NCBI GenBank assembly: GCA_937900565.1
Contig: CALCFG010000134.1
Span: 1-47,365 of the forward strand
Reading direction: 5' to 3'
DNA length: 47,365 bases
Source of the DNA: an uncultured Erysipelotrichaceae bacterium
GTDB lineage: Bacteria; Bacillota_I; Bacilli_A; Erysipelotrichales; Erysipelotrichaceae
Positions 33,749 through 43,543 of this stretch are shown here, piece by piece. The notes under the pieces were generated by a model. It was not told where the DNA came from. It saw only the letters and a program-made list of their open reading frames with translations, and made no database searches. Every line of letters begins with the position of its first letter. The first letter of the stretch is position 1. A program made the translations under genes and the position numbers.

Positions 33749-35027
33749 TTATTCATTCATCATAATTTTGACGATTTCTTTATCGGTTTGACGCATACCA
33801 TCACGCCCTAACCGACCAATATTTTTAATCGTTGCTTCTACACCTTTTGTCACAATACCATCACCACCTTTGAATTCTTGATGGTTCATGTACATGTGAT
33901 AACCTAAAATGCCTGCTTCAACTGAAGTTGCAATTTTTGCAGCACAGCTTGGCTTTGCACCATCACAGATAATCCCTGAAACAATAGCCAAGGCATTAAC
34001 AAGTGTATGTGATATTTAAATATGCAATACCACAACCCGCAGCACATCCTGCACTCACTGCACCACAATAAGCGGATAAACGACCGATGCCTGTTTTTTC
34101 ATGTACCGCAATCAAATTTGAAACAACAAGTGCACGGTAAAGCGTATCGTTGGATACGTTTAATTCATTTGCATATTCAATTACCGGAACTGATACAGTA
34201 ATACCTTGATTACCACTTCCCGAATTGATAACTACAGGCAATTCACACCCACTCATTCGCGCATCCGAACCCGCTGCGGCTTTAGCAATAGCGCGATTTC
34301 TTACATCATTCCCATAAAACTTTAAATATGTGGATCCGATGTTAGCCCCATAGTCACCATTTAATCCTTCATTACTTATCTTGCGATTGTAATCAATTTG
34401 AGTATCCAATACTTCCTTTACATCATTAATATCGCATGTATCCGCAAAGTCTATAATATCTTTGATTGTAAGCAATGATTTATCTGCTAACCCCATTTCC
34501 CCTTGTGGTTTAATTTCTTCACAGCTGGATACATCGCTTTCATACAATACAGTCCCATTATGTTCAATCAATACAATATTGGTATGGTATTGGCAAATTC
34601 TTACGCGTGCATAATCCTCTCCATGATAACAATCAATGATAATATCAAAAATAATACCATTATCGATTGAATAAATATCAATGGGTAATGTATCAAGATA
34701 CTGTTTCATTTTTTCTTTGTCAGAACTGGAAACTTCACTGATTACTTGCAATAATTTATCCGATTGGCCACCGACAATACCAGCAATTGCCGCCGCATCG
34801 ATGCCTTTAAGCCCATTGGTATTGGGAACTATAACACTTTTAACATTTTTAATAATATTATCCGATACACCAATACGCATCTTATCCGGCATGACACCTA
34901 ACACTTCCCTAGCTTTTGCTGCGGCATAGGCAATTGCAATTGGTTCAGTGCAACCCATTGCAGGTATCAATTCTTCCCTTAATATTCTGACAAACGTCTG
35001 ATAAACGATACTACTTCTTTCCATCAT
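33749..35027 (-). pseudogene. L-cysteine desulfidase (UPF0597/YhaM, CyuA-like) with a frameshifting deletion
   Basis: Start ATG 35027 (or next codon) after AAAGGGGAAA. SDH-alpha-like fold: the catalytic Cys is in IPAMGCTEPIAIAYAA, iron-sulfur ligand candidates in SGCELPVVINSGSGNQG, and a second set in IICDGAKPSC. The first frame ends at about 33996 after GCGIAYL; the protein continues in the +1 frame as ISHTLVNALAIVSGIICDGAK and runs to 33749. Homologues have about 6-7 residues (an LGGxYE-like stretch) between the two, so 18-20 bp seem deleted. The enzyme would release sulfide, ammonia and pyruvate from cysteine. Downstream of the HAD gene by 8 bases, same operon. Confidence 0.82.
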
Positions 35028-35035
35028 TTTCCCCT

Positions 35036-35866
35036 TTAATCTATCAAACCATAATGCACAAACGCATTATATAAACCATTATCATTAATATCGGTTGTGA
35101 TAAAGTCCGCTACCGCTTTAACTTCCTGTCCACCATTACCCATAGCAATACCAATCTCGCAATAATTTAACATTGGAATATCAATTTTCGCGTCACCAAT
35201 CGCCATTGTATTGTCACAAGATTCCCCAAGATATACCAATAAAGTGGCGATGGATTTTGCCTTGTCAATTTCTCCTATACCAACATCAGCAAATAACGCG
35301 TGTTCTCCTTTACCTCCCCACGTACTCACCGTTAAATGGGGAAATGCAAGTTTTGCTTTTTCGTAGTCCGAATAATCGTTTAAAATAAAACTAATTTTAT
35401 TAACATCATCCCTCACTAATTCACCATTAAATATCATATTCGGAAAAGCTTTTCTTACTGTCATTTCACTGGCATGGGCCATATGTTTGGATGCGGCATA
35501 CGCTTTCATCGTTAGGTCACCTTTAACTTCAAAATGTTCACTCGCAAATAACCCATTATTACTTTCTACATAAAATTCCAAATGATGATCATGACACCAA
35601 TCCTCGATAGCTTTACAATCCAACATACTTAATACCTCATGGATAACAACATGTCCATTGGATTCAACGTATGAGCCATTACCACCAATCATGCCATCTA
35701 ATCCAATATCCCAGATATCTTGATAAATTTCTGCTTTACTTCTTCCCGTGCAAATGTATACTTTATGCCCGAGTGCACGCACTTTTCGAATAGCATCTTT
35801 GGCAGATTGCGGGATATTCCCTTCATAATCAACTAATGTACCATCCACATCAACAAAGATAACCAT
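35036..35866 (-). CDS. Cof-type HAD-superfamily phosphatase
   Basis: 276 residues with GGGAGGAAAG upstream. Motif I VDVDGTLVDYEG, motif II ICTGRSK, Lys in TWGGKGEHALF, motif IV GDAKIDIPML. C2B-type cap. A sugar-phosphate or cofactor-phosphate phosphatase; substrate unassigned. It is the first gene before the cysteine desulfidase. Confidence 0.88.
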   Translation of the reverse strand: MVIFVDVDGTLVDYEGNIPQSAKDAIRKVRALGHKVYICTGRSKAEIYQDIWDIGLDGMIGGNGSYVESNGHVVIHEVLSMLDCKAIEDWCHDHHLEFYVESNNGLFASEHFEVKGDLTMKAYAASKHMAHASEMTVRKAFPNMIFNGELVRDDVNKISFILNDYSDYEKAKLAFPHLTVSTWGGKGEHALFADVGIGEIDKAKSIATLLVYLGESCDNTMAIGDAKIDIPMLNYCEIGIAMGNGGQEVKAVADFITTDINDNGLYNAFVHYGLID

Positions 35867-36009
35867 TTCTTTCCTCCCTGTTTAGTTAACAATACCTATA
35901 GTTTACACGATAAAACCAACTGATTTTAATAAAAACACTGGTTCCTTACTTATTCTCGTTATTTTTCAAAAGGTATAAATTATTGATTAGTGTATATGTG
36001 ACAACATTA

Positions 36010-36039
36010 AAAGATGCTACAAAATTTTGTAGCATCTTT
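36010..36039 (-). terminator. Terminator after the 138-residue membrane protein gene
   Basis: 30-bp perfect palindrome (arms AAAGATGCTACAAAA and its complement), T-run on the minus strand. Confidence 0.8.
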
Positions 36040-36066
36040 AGCATAAAACTTTATACTTTTAAGCCA

Positions 36067-36483
36067 TTATTGTGAAATTGCTTCAAAGCGCATAAAGTTC
36101 ACCATGAATAGAATACCTGCTAATGCAAGTGCACTTCCTAAGCCAGTATAAAACACTGCAATAAACACATCAGGTAACAAGGCATAGTAACGAATAACGA
36201 TACCCATTGTCATCATAATAGCCATGATGATAAATGATTTTAAATCAAAGAATAAATAGAACCATTGTTTCTCACTTTCATAACTTGAAATACGTAACGT
36301 ATGTTTCTTAACTAATTTTGAAAATACCATAATCCAAAAAGCAAGAAATACCACTAAAGAAAGCAATAAATTAATAACAGTGACATAATTTATGTAGGTT
36401 TCAACACCAATTTTTAATACATTAAATCCAGCAATCAGCCAAACAATGGCGGCAATAAGTAATAAATATTTATTTTTAATCAT
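36067..36483 (-). CDS. Small four-helix membrane protein, unknown function
   Basis: 138 residues. Hydrophobic segments at about 7-24, 34-55, 82-100 and 107-130, with a charged cytoplasmic loop (KLVKKHTLRISSYESEKQW). No signature motif. It lies downstream of nrdB but is separated from it by a terminator, and is itself followed by one; probably a single-gene unit. Not recognised. Confidence 0.7.
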   Translation of the reverse strand: MIKNKYLLLIAAIVWLIAGFNVLKIGVETYINYVTVINLLLSLVVFLAFWIMVFSKLVKKHTLRISSYESEKQWFYLFFDLKSFIIMAIMMTMGIVIRYYALLPDVFIAVFYTGLGSALALAGILFMVNFMRFEAISQ

Positions 36484-36568
36484 ATAAACCTTTCATCAAA
36501 CATTAATTTGAACATAGTTCATATTAATCCAGTGCAGACTAATCGTCAATTACAATGCTTCTTAAAAA

Positions 36569-36588
36569 AACTGTGGTTGCCCACAGTT
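36569..36588 (-). terminator. Terminator after nrdB
   Basis: Stem AACTGTGG / CCACAGTT, TTGC loop, followed by seven T on the minus strand. The stem overlaps the nrdB stop codon. Confidence 0.9.
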
Positions 36589-37636
36589 AATCATCCAAAT
36601 CATCAACCAACGCACTGCTTTTGGCATAGGCGGTTGATCTTGCTTCAAAGAAATCCGTTTTAATCATATTCGCACTGGAGTATACCGATACCCATTGCAT
36701 GGATTCAGGTTCTTGAATATGCGAAGGATAGAGAATACCTAGTCCAATATCATTGGCCCGTTTATTACCAAGATATTTAATATAATCCTGAATCATCGTC
36801 TTATTTAATCCATCAATATTATCCCCAATGACATAATTGGCCCAAGCAATTTCTTCATCAACACCGTGTTGAATCATTGTTTTATAATGTTGAATTAATT
36901 CATCCGTAAATAAATGGGGTTCTTCTTTTTTTAATTCTAAAATAATATTACGGAATAACCATAAATGTGTGTTCTCATCCCGGTTAATGTAACGAATTTC
37001 ACTGGCTGATCCTGGCATCTTCCCATTTCTGCCTAAATTATAGAAAAACATGAAGCCGCTATAAAAATATATCCCTTCCAATATATAATTTGCCATTAAT
37101 GTATTCATTAAATGATACGCATTGGGCTCTTGCAAAAAAGCATTGTATTGATCCCCAATAAATTGATTACGTTTTAACAACATTGGGTCGTATTTCCATT
37201 GATAAAGAATTTCATTCCGTTTACTAGGTGAGCAAATCGTATCTAACATATAGCTATAACTTTGTGAATGCACCGCTTCTTGAAATGCTTGAATGGTTAG
37301 ACACAAATTGATTTCATTGGCAGTAATGTACATGCCGATATTGGGCAAGTTGGCCGTTTGCAACGAATCTAAAAACACCAGAAAAGATAATATTTTATCG
37401 TAGGTTGAACGTTCTTGTTCTGTAAGTAAGCGATAATCTTTAACATCTTGCGTTAAATTAATTTCTTCAGGTATCCAAAAATTATTCATGGCTTGACGAT
37501 ACCATTTACTTACCCAATCATATTTCATGTTATTAAAATCATTTAGATTCGTCGGATTACCATTAATCATTCGCCGATGTAAAACATCAATGTCCCCATC
37601 AGCGTTAAATAATATTTTTTTCTTTAATTCACTCAT
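36587..37636 (-). CDS. nrdB: Class I ribonucleotide reductase, small (radical) subunit
   Basis: 349 residues. All metal ligands are present: D90 (FLVFLDSLQ), E120 and H123 (EAVHSQSYS), E187 (ILEGIYFYSG), E221 and H224 (RDENTHLW). The radical Tyr is Y127. The set indicates a classic di-iron or Mn/Fe tyrosyl-radical R2. The C-terminal tail ends in acidic residues (LVDDLDD) that dock into the large subunit. It begins 9 bases after nrdA. Confidence 0.95.
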   Translation of the reverse strand: MSELKKKILFNADGDIDVLHRRMINGNPTNLNDFNNMKYDWVSKWYRQAMNNFWIPEEINLTQDVKDYRLLTEQERSTYDKILSFLVFLDSLQTANLPNIGMYITANEINLCLTIQAFQEAVHSQSYSYMLDTICSPSKRNEILYQWKYDPMLLKRNQFIGDQYNAFLQEPNAYHLMNTLMANYILEGIYFYSGFMFFYNLGRNGKMPGSASEIRYINRDENTHLWLFRNIILELKKEEPHLFTDELIQHYKTMIQHGVDEEIAWANYVIGDNIDGLNKTMIQDYIKYLGNKRANDIGLGILYPSHIQEPESMQWVSVYSSANMIKTDFFEARSTAYAKSSALVDDLDD

Positions 37637-37645
37637 ACCTTCTCC

Positions 37646-39904
37646 TTACGCACTGCATGATTCACATTCTTCTATTTCCAATGATTTACTACGAATATAA
37701 TATATTGTTTTTACTTGATGCTTCCATGCATCAATGTATAACTTTAATACTTGTTTATATGTGTAATCATTGGTGATGTATAAATTCAATGATTGAGCTT
37801 GATCAATATGTTTTTGTCGAATACCAGCGGCTTTAATTAACCAGTGTTGATCAATTAAATGGGCATTTTTATAAAACCAAAAAGTTGAAGGGGATAAATC
37901 AGGGGCAACACGGGTTATCATCATCCCTTTCTTTTCTTCCATAAAATACTTGTTCATAATCGGATCAATCGATGCAGTGGTACCTGCAATAATGGATGTG
38001 GAACTGGTTGGCGCAGTTGCCATAAGATATGCATTACGTAATCCATAGTGATTCACAGATTGTTTTAAATACTCCCATGCATCACTCGTATAATGACGCA
38101 AACTGAAATAATTGCCTGTTTGCCAATCACTTCCATTAAAGTATGGATAACTTCCTTTTTCTTTTGCCAATTCATTACTGGCTTTAATGGCAAAATAATT
38201 TATTTTTTCATAGAGTTGATTTACAAAATCTAAATGCTCATCACTTTCAAAAGGAATACCAAGTTTAGCTAACATATGATGATACCCACTGGTGCCAAGA
38301 CCAATGGAACGATAGTTACCATTGGTTATTTGTGCATATTTAACTGGATAAAAATTTAAATCAATAACATTATCCAATGCCCTCACACTTAATCGAACAA
38401 TTGATTCTAACTCTTTCTCATTGGTAACATCAATATTTCCAAGTACCAATGAAGCCAAATTACACACGACAAAATCCCCAGGATGGTAAGTATTCACTAC
38501 GATCTTTTCACCGTTTACTTCCATTATTTTTTCTTCTTCTTGTTCAATCGCCGACATATTTTGCGCTATTTCAGTGCATAAATTGGAAGAATAAATCATC
38601 CCTTTATGTTTGTTTGGGTTCATGCGATTAACAATATCGCGATTAAACACAAACGGCGTTCCTGTTTCAATGGCCGATTTTAAGATTAAACGGATAATTT
38701 CTTTCACACTCACAATTCGTTTCGAAATGCGCGAATCGTTAACACAATCCAAATAATTACGCTTCCATTGATCACCATAACTATCTTCCAAACAATAGCC
38801 TTTAACTGATTCAATTTCATGCGGACACATTAAATACCACGCGGCATTAAGATCTGTATCTGCTAATTCCCAAAAATAATCCGGATAACATACAGCAGGG
38901 AATATATCGTGTGCTTTCATGCGATCATCCCCATTATTCGTGCGCAATTGTAAAAATTCAGGTAAATCTTTATGCCAAGCATCCAAATATACTGCACAAG
39001 CTCCCGATCTAACACCCAATTGATCCACAGCCACAGCAGTATCGTTAACTAACTTTATCCAACGAATCACACCACCGGCTGCACCTTGATATCCTCGAAT
39101 ATCACTACCATTGGCACGCACTTTACCAAAGTAAAGTCCCATGCCTCCACCATATTTACTGATGTTTGCAAAATTATCCAACGATTTATAGATTGATTTT
39201 AAATCATCCCCAACCGTATCGATAAAACACGAACTCATTTGATGAAATACTTTGCGAGCATTCGATAAAGTTGGTGTAGCTAAAGTAACTTTTAAAGTTG
39301 AAATCATGTCATAAAACTGCTTGGCATATCCAACTTTATCCACTTCATTCATGGCCAAATGCATACTGATTAACATAAACATTTGTTGTGGAGTTTCCAA
39401 TAATTCATGCGTTGCGCTTCTAACTAAATAACGTTTTACCAACAGGTCAAGACCACTGTAATTAAATAAATCATCCCGCTTTAAATCAATGTATTGTTCG
39501 CATTGATTAATCATATCATCGGTATACGCTGTATTAAGGTAACTCCCATAGTATCCTTGATCAATTAAAAAATGTACTTTTTCTGCTAATGTATCCAAAG
39601 ATTTAGCAGCATAAAAATGATTAACTTGTTGATTAAGTTTATAGCTTAAAAAACGTGCAGCAATAAATTCCCATTTGGGTGCATCTTTACTCACCAATTC
39701 GACACTGCTTTGAATTAATGCATCCAATCGTTGCGCGTGATTCATACGTTCATTAATCATTGTATTAAAATGAGTCAGTAAACGTTGAATATCGTATACT
39801 GGCTCATTAAATTCTTTCACTATCCTATCTAAAAGCGTTACTAAATTGTTATCTTCACATAACTTTGTTATTGTCTCAATGATTCCGTTATTATGTTCCA
39901 TCAT
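37646..39904 (-). CDS. nrdA: Class I ribonucleotide reductase, large (catalytic) subunit
   Basis: 752 residues. Catalytic cysteines in HQMSSCFIDT, SNLCTEIAQNMS and FVVCNLASLVLG; C-terminal redox pair C747-x2-C750 (CESC). The core (APKWEFIAARFLSYKL onward) matches the NrdA group. The N-terminus is short: the first strands of the ATP cone with the usual V-x-KR-x-G motif are not present (it begins EHNNGIIETITKL), so activity control by dATP may be reduced or absent. An in-frame stop precedes the ATG, so no longer start exists. Operon nrdA-nrdB. Confidence 0.94.
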   Translation of the reverse strand: MMEHNNGIIETITKLCEDNNLVTLLDRIVKEFNEPVYDIQRLLTHFNTMINERMNHAQRLDALIQSSVELVSKDAPKWEFIAARFLSYKLNQQVNHFYAAKSLDTLAEKVHFLIDQGYYGSYLNTAYTDDMINQCEQYIDLKRDDLFNYSGLDLLVKRYLVRSATHELLETPQQMFMLISMHLAMNEVDKVGYAKQFYDMISTLKVTLATPTLSNARKVFHQMSSCFIDTVGDDLKSIYKSLDNFANISKYGGGMGLYFGKVRANGSDIRGYQGAAGGVIRWIKLVNDTAVAVDQLGVRSGACAVYLDAWHKDLPEFLQLRTNNGDDRMKAHDIFPAVCYPDYFWELADTDLNAAWYLMCPHEIESVKGYCLEDSYGDQWKRNYLDCVNDSRISKRIVSVKEIIRLILKSAIETGTPFVFNRDIVNRMNPNKHKGMIYSSNLCTEIAQNMSAIEQEEEKIMEVNGEKIVVNTYHPGDFVVCNLASLVLGNIDVTNEKELESIVRLSVRALDNVIDLNFYPVKYAQITNGNYRSIGLGTSGYHHMLAKLGIPFESDEHLDFVNQLYEKINYFAIKASNELAKEKGSYPYFNGSDWQTGNYFSLRHYTSDAWEYLKQSVNHYGLRNAYLMATAPTSSTSIIAGTTASIDPIMNKYFMEEKKGMMITRVAPDLSPSTFWFYKNAHLIDQHWLIKAAGIRQKHIDQAQSLNLYITNDYTYKQVLKLYIDAWKHQVKTIYYIRSKSLEIEECESCSA

Positions 39905-39931
39905 TTATCCATCCTTAATAAAAACGGATAA

Positions 39932-39940
39932 ATTCTAACA
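39932..39940 (-). promoter_or_regulatory. Extended -10 promoter of nrdAB
   Basis: Minus-strand TGTTAGAAT (TG-n-TAGAAT) 28 bases before the nrdA ATG; no clear -35, as often with extended -10 promoters. No obvious NrdR box pair. Confidence 0.4.
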
Positions 39941-39992
39941 TAACGGCGTTTACTCACCATTAATTATGCTTTATTATCTTTCTCACAAATTA

Positions 39993-41735
39993 TTACGCAA
40001 ATTGTGCATTATACAAAGCAGCATATTTTCCATTTTTTTGCATTAATTGCGCATGGGTTCCCATTTCTTTAATGTTCCCTTGTTCCATATACAAAATCAT
40101 ATCGGCATCAATTATCATTGATAAGCGATGCGCAATTACAAAACTCGTTCTCCCTTTCATTAATTGTTGCATTGCTTGTTGAATTAATGCTTCCGTATGT
40201 GTATCCACGTTACTTGTTGCTTCATCCAATATTAATATTTCAGGATCCATTGCTAAAGCCCGTGCAATTGTTAGCAATTGGCGCTCTCCTTGGGATATAT
40301 TCTGTGCCCCTTTGCGCAATACCATATCGTAACCATTTGGTAACGTTTTAATAAAATTATGAGCACATGCATTTTTTGCTGCTTGAATTACCACATTCAT
40401 ATCCAACGTATCTAATCCATACGCAATATTTTCCTTAATCGTTCCTTCGAATAGCCACGTATCTTGCAACACCATCGCAAAATGCTCACGTAATTGCTCA
40501 CGAGTCATCTGATTTATATTTACCCCATCCACATAAATAGCACCGCCACAAATGTCATAGAATCGCATCAATAAATTAACTAAAGTCGTTTTACCTGCGC
40601 CTGTTGGCCCAACAATCGCCACTTTTTGCCCTGCTTTCACATGAAAACTAATATCTTTCATTAATAACTGATTCTGATGATAACCAAAACTTACATGATC
40701 AAACACGACAGTGCCTTTAGTTGTGGGTACAACTGCTTTACTTAGTGGTTCCATTGAATCTTCACTGGCATCCAATAACATAAATACTCGTTTTGCCGCA
40801 GCATTGGTGGCGCTCAAACTTGACAACATACTGGCAATGGTAGAAAAAGGCTCGGCGAATCGCCATGAATATTCCAACATTGCCTGTACGTTACCAATAC
40901 TAATTTTTCCCATTAATGCACCCATACAACCTAATAATGCGCACACAACATACCCAATATCTGAAACTAAGGTTGTAATGGGACTAATTGAACCTGCACT
41001 TACTTCCGCTTGACAACTTACTTCACTTAATTCTTTATTGTATTGATTGAATTGATCCATGCAACTCGCTTGATAATTAAATGTTTGCACAACATCATAC
41101 CCATTGATTATTTCTTCAACATATCCATTTAATTGTCCCAATAGCGTCTGTTGTTTTGCATAATACACATCACTTTTTTTCATTACTTTCACCGCTGCTA
41201 CCAAAGAAAGTGGAACAATCAGTATTGGGATGAGTGAAAGCTTAGGTGAAATGGATACCATCATCCAAAGCACGCCTATGGCTGTAGTAACTTGCGTGAC
41301 AAGTGATGTAATGTTTTGACTAAATGTGTTGCTAATAATATCCACATCATTAGTAATAACACTTAATATATCGCCATGCGTATGGGTATCATAGTAATTT
41401 AGTTGTAACCGATGCATTTTTTCATCAATTGCTCGACGTAAAGTTTGCATAATATCACTCGTTACATTAACCATTATTTGTCCTTGAATTACTGTAAATA
41501 CTTGAGATATTACGTATAACATTACTAATATTACCAATAAGGCCATTATGGTATGCCAATCAAATTGTGTATTTACAACACCATTAAATAATGTAGTCGT
41601 TATTAAACCAATAACATAAGGTGCCAACACCATAAATACCGTACTAATAACAGCCGAAATAATGACGATAACCAACCGCAATTTATGTGGTCTTAAATAA
41701 TGCATTAACCGTAGTAAAGCTGTCTTACGCTTCAT
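39993..41735 (-). CDS. Heterodimeric ABC exporter subunit with the canonical ATPase site (LmrD/BmrD-like)
   Basis: 580 residues: six membrane helices (about 20-320) and one nucleotide-binding domain. Walker A GPTGAGKTT, Q-loop MVLQDTWLFEG, signature NISQGERQLL, Walker B ILILDEATSNVD with catalytic Glu, H-loop IAHRLSM. Together with the upstream subunit it should form a drug or lipid exporter of the BmrCD/TM287-288 type. It overlaps the upstream gene by 11 bases. No terminator is visible directly after it. Confidence 0.93.
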   Translation of the reverse strand: MKRKTALLRLMHYLRPHKLRLVIVIISAVISTVFMVLAPYVIGLITTTLFNGVVNTQFDWHTIMALLVILVMLYVISQVFTVIQGQIMVNVTSDIMQTLRRAIDEKMHRLQLNYYDTHTHGDILSVITNDVDIISNTFSQNITSLVTQVTTAIGVLWMMVSISPKLSLIPILIVPLSLVAAVKVMKKSDVYYAKQQTLLGQLNGYVEEIINGYDVVQTFNYQASCMDQFNQYNKELSEVSCQAEVSAGSISPITTLVSDIGYVVCALLGCMGALMGKISIGNVQAMLEYSWRFAEPFSTIASMLSSLSATNAAAKRVFMLLDASEDSMEPLSKAVVPTTKGTVVFDHVSFGYHQNQLLMKDISFHVKAGQKVAIVGPTGAGKTTLVNLLMRFYDICGGAIYVDGVNINQMTREQLREHFAMVLQDTWLFEGTIKENIAYGLDTLDMNVVIQAAKNACAHNFIKTLPNGYDMVLRKGAQNISQGERQLLTIARALAMDPEILILDEATSNVDTHTEALIQQAMQQLMKGRTSFVIAHRLSMIIDADMILYMEQGNIKEMGTHAQLMQKNGKYAALYNAQFA

Positions 41736-43458
41736 CCTTAAACTCCTTTCCCATTTGCAATAATGCCATTTCCTGATACAAAGGGCATGATTTCATTAAC
41801 TGTTCATGATTGCCGTTACCTACAATTTGACCATCATCCACTACCAAAATCCGATCAGCATGACGAATCGTACTGATGCGTTGAGCAACAATTATTACTG
41901 TAGCTTCCGTTAATATTTCGTTTAAATTATTTCGTAACTTTCGATCAGTTGCCATATCTAGCGCTGAAAAACTATCATCAAATACATAAATCTCTGCTTT
42001 TTTCATTAATGCACGCGCTATCGCCAATCGTTGCTTTTGTCCACCGGAGAAATTGGTACCCCCTTGGGCAACTTCATGGCAATAACCATTTGCTTTTGAT
42101 TCAATGAATTCGCTCGCACACGCATTATGTGCAGCAAATTCCCAATCCGATGCGTTACCATTTAAGTTCCCAAAGTTAAGGTTTGAAGCAATGGTACCTG
42201 AGAATAAATTATTTTTTTGCGGAACATAGCTGATTAAGTTACGTAAGTCATGCATCGAATAATCTTTGATATTAATGCCATCGATCAATATTTCCCCAAA
42301 TAACGGGTCATATAAGCGCGGGATTAACTTAACAATACTGGATTTACCACGCCCAGTGCCACCAATAATCGCCGTTACCTCACCTGGTTTCGCGGTAAAA
42401 CTAATTCCTTTAATCACCGGTTCACTGGCTTGCGGATAGGCAAATGTAACATCCTTAAATTCAAGCGTACCCCGTAATGGTCGCTGTTCGCTACAAAAAT
42501 GACCATCCTCCATAGCACTGGTTGTTGTTAATACCTCACTAATTCGTCGACCACACGCAACACTTGTGGGAATCATCATAATTACCATTGATACCATCAT
42601 TACAGCAGTTAACACCATACTGATATATTGACTATTCGCTACCAACGAACCAACTTCCATGCTTCCAATTTGAACATAGTACGCACCAACACCTAAAACA
42701 ACCGCTGTCGTTACACCAAAAATAAGTGATATGCTCGGCATTAAACAACTTGTAATGCGCCCCGCTTTAATCGCCGTTTTCATAAAGGAATAATTACTAT
42801 TATGAAACCGTTTCATTTCCCATTTCTGTTTATTAAAGGCACGTATCACACGTACCCCTTCTAAATTTTCCAGAAATAACTTATTAATTTGATCCAATTG
42901 ATTTCTAAGTCGCGTCGAATACTTGGCAGCAAAAACAATAATAATGCTTAATGAAACAAATAAAACTGGTATGGCAATTAATAAAACAAAGCTTACTTTA
43001 CCACCAGTAGATGAAGAAAAAATGAGTCCTGCAAATGCCATTAAAGGTGCCAGTAACCCAACGCGCAACACCAATGTTAAAAAATTTTGTACATTATTTA
43101 TGTCCGATGTACAACGTATGATTAGACTTGACCCACCAAATTGATCCATTTCCATAGCCGAAAAGTTAACGATTTTTCCAAACACCAAATTTCTTAACTG
43201 TGAAGCAAAATCAGTGGCAATAATTGCCGATAACTTAACTGTTCCATAACTAATACCGCACGATACAACAGTCACTGCAATCATTATTACTGCTATCGTT
43301 TTAATGGCGTGATACTTTCCAAGGGTAACCCCGTGATTAATCATAATTGAAAGCAAAGCTGGAAGTAACATTTGCCCAATCGCCGATAAAAATGCAAATA
43401 AAAATAACCAAATGCAATATTGTCTGTTTATCTTAACAGATTTGAAAATCGTTTTCAT
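41725..43458 (-). CDS. Heterodimeric ABC exporter subunit with a degenerate ATPase site (LmrC/BmrC-like)
   Basis: 577 residues with the same fold. Walker A GGTGRGKSS and signature NFSGGQKQR are normal, but Walker B reads YVFDDSFSALD (Asp in place of the catalytic Glu) and the switch His is replaced (VAQRIST). Such a degenerate site paired with a consensus site is the known pattern of heterodimeric exporters, so this is functional asymmetry, not decay. First gene of the pair, transcribed from the MerR-controlled promoter at 43533-43503. Confidence 0.93.
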   Translation of the reverse strand: MKTIFKSVKINRQYCIWLFLFAFLSAIGQMLLPALLSIMINHGVTLGKYHAIKTIAVIMIAVTVVSCGISYGTVKLSAIIATDFASQLRNLVFGKIVNFSAMEMDQFGGSSLIIRCTSDINNVQNFLTLVLRVGLLAPLMAFAGLIFSSSTGGKVSFVLLIAIPVLFVSLSIIIVFAAKYSTRLRNQLDQINKLFLENLEGVRVIRAFNKQKWEMKRFHNSNYSFMKTAIKAGRITSCLMPSISLIFGVTTAVVLGVGAYYVQIGSMEVGSLVANSQYISMVLTAVMMVSMVIMMIPTSVACGRRISEVLTTTSAMEDGHFCSEQRPLRGTLEFKDVTFAYPQASEPVIKGISFTAKPGEVTAIIGGTGRGKSSIVKLIPRLYDPLFGEILIDGINIKDYSMHDLRNLISYVPQKNNLFSGTIASNLNFGNLNGNASDWEFAAHNACASEFIESKANGYCHEVAQGGTNFSGGQKQRLAIARALMKKAEIYVFDDSFSALDMATDRKLRNNLNEILTEATVIIVAQRISTIRHADRILVVDDGQIVGNGNHEQLMKSCPLYQEMALLQMGKEFKDEA

Positions 43459-43502
43459 CAGTACCTTCTTTCTTTATGTTGCGTTTATTCACAACGTGAA
43501 GT

Positions 43503-43533
43503 ATCGTAAAATGTACATAGACTGTACGGTCAA
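43503..43533 (-). promoter_or_regulatory. MerR-type promoter of the ABC exporter operon (19-bp spacer)
   Basis: Minus strand TTGACC (43533-43528), exactly 19 bases, TACGAT (43508-43503). The spacer contains the dyad GTACA-N5-TGTAC. An over-long spacer with a central dyad is the hallmark of promoters that MerR-family activators underwind. Confidence 0.78.
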
Positions 43534-43543
43534 GAAGGTAATT

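Noticed and set aside
33749..33991. Separate 80-residue gene
   Set aside because: It is the C-terminal end of the cysteine desulfidase in another frame, with an internal Met and no ribosome binding site.
36010..36039. Palindrome as mobile-element end
   Set aside because: Position right after a gene with a T-run fits a terminator; no flanking transposase or target repeat.
41725..43458. Inactive ABC pseudosubunit
   Set aside because: The Walker B Asp and switch Gln are the usual degenerate site of heterodimeric exporters, and the partner has a complete site.
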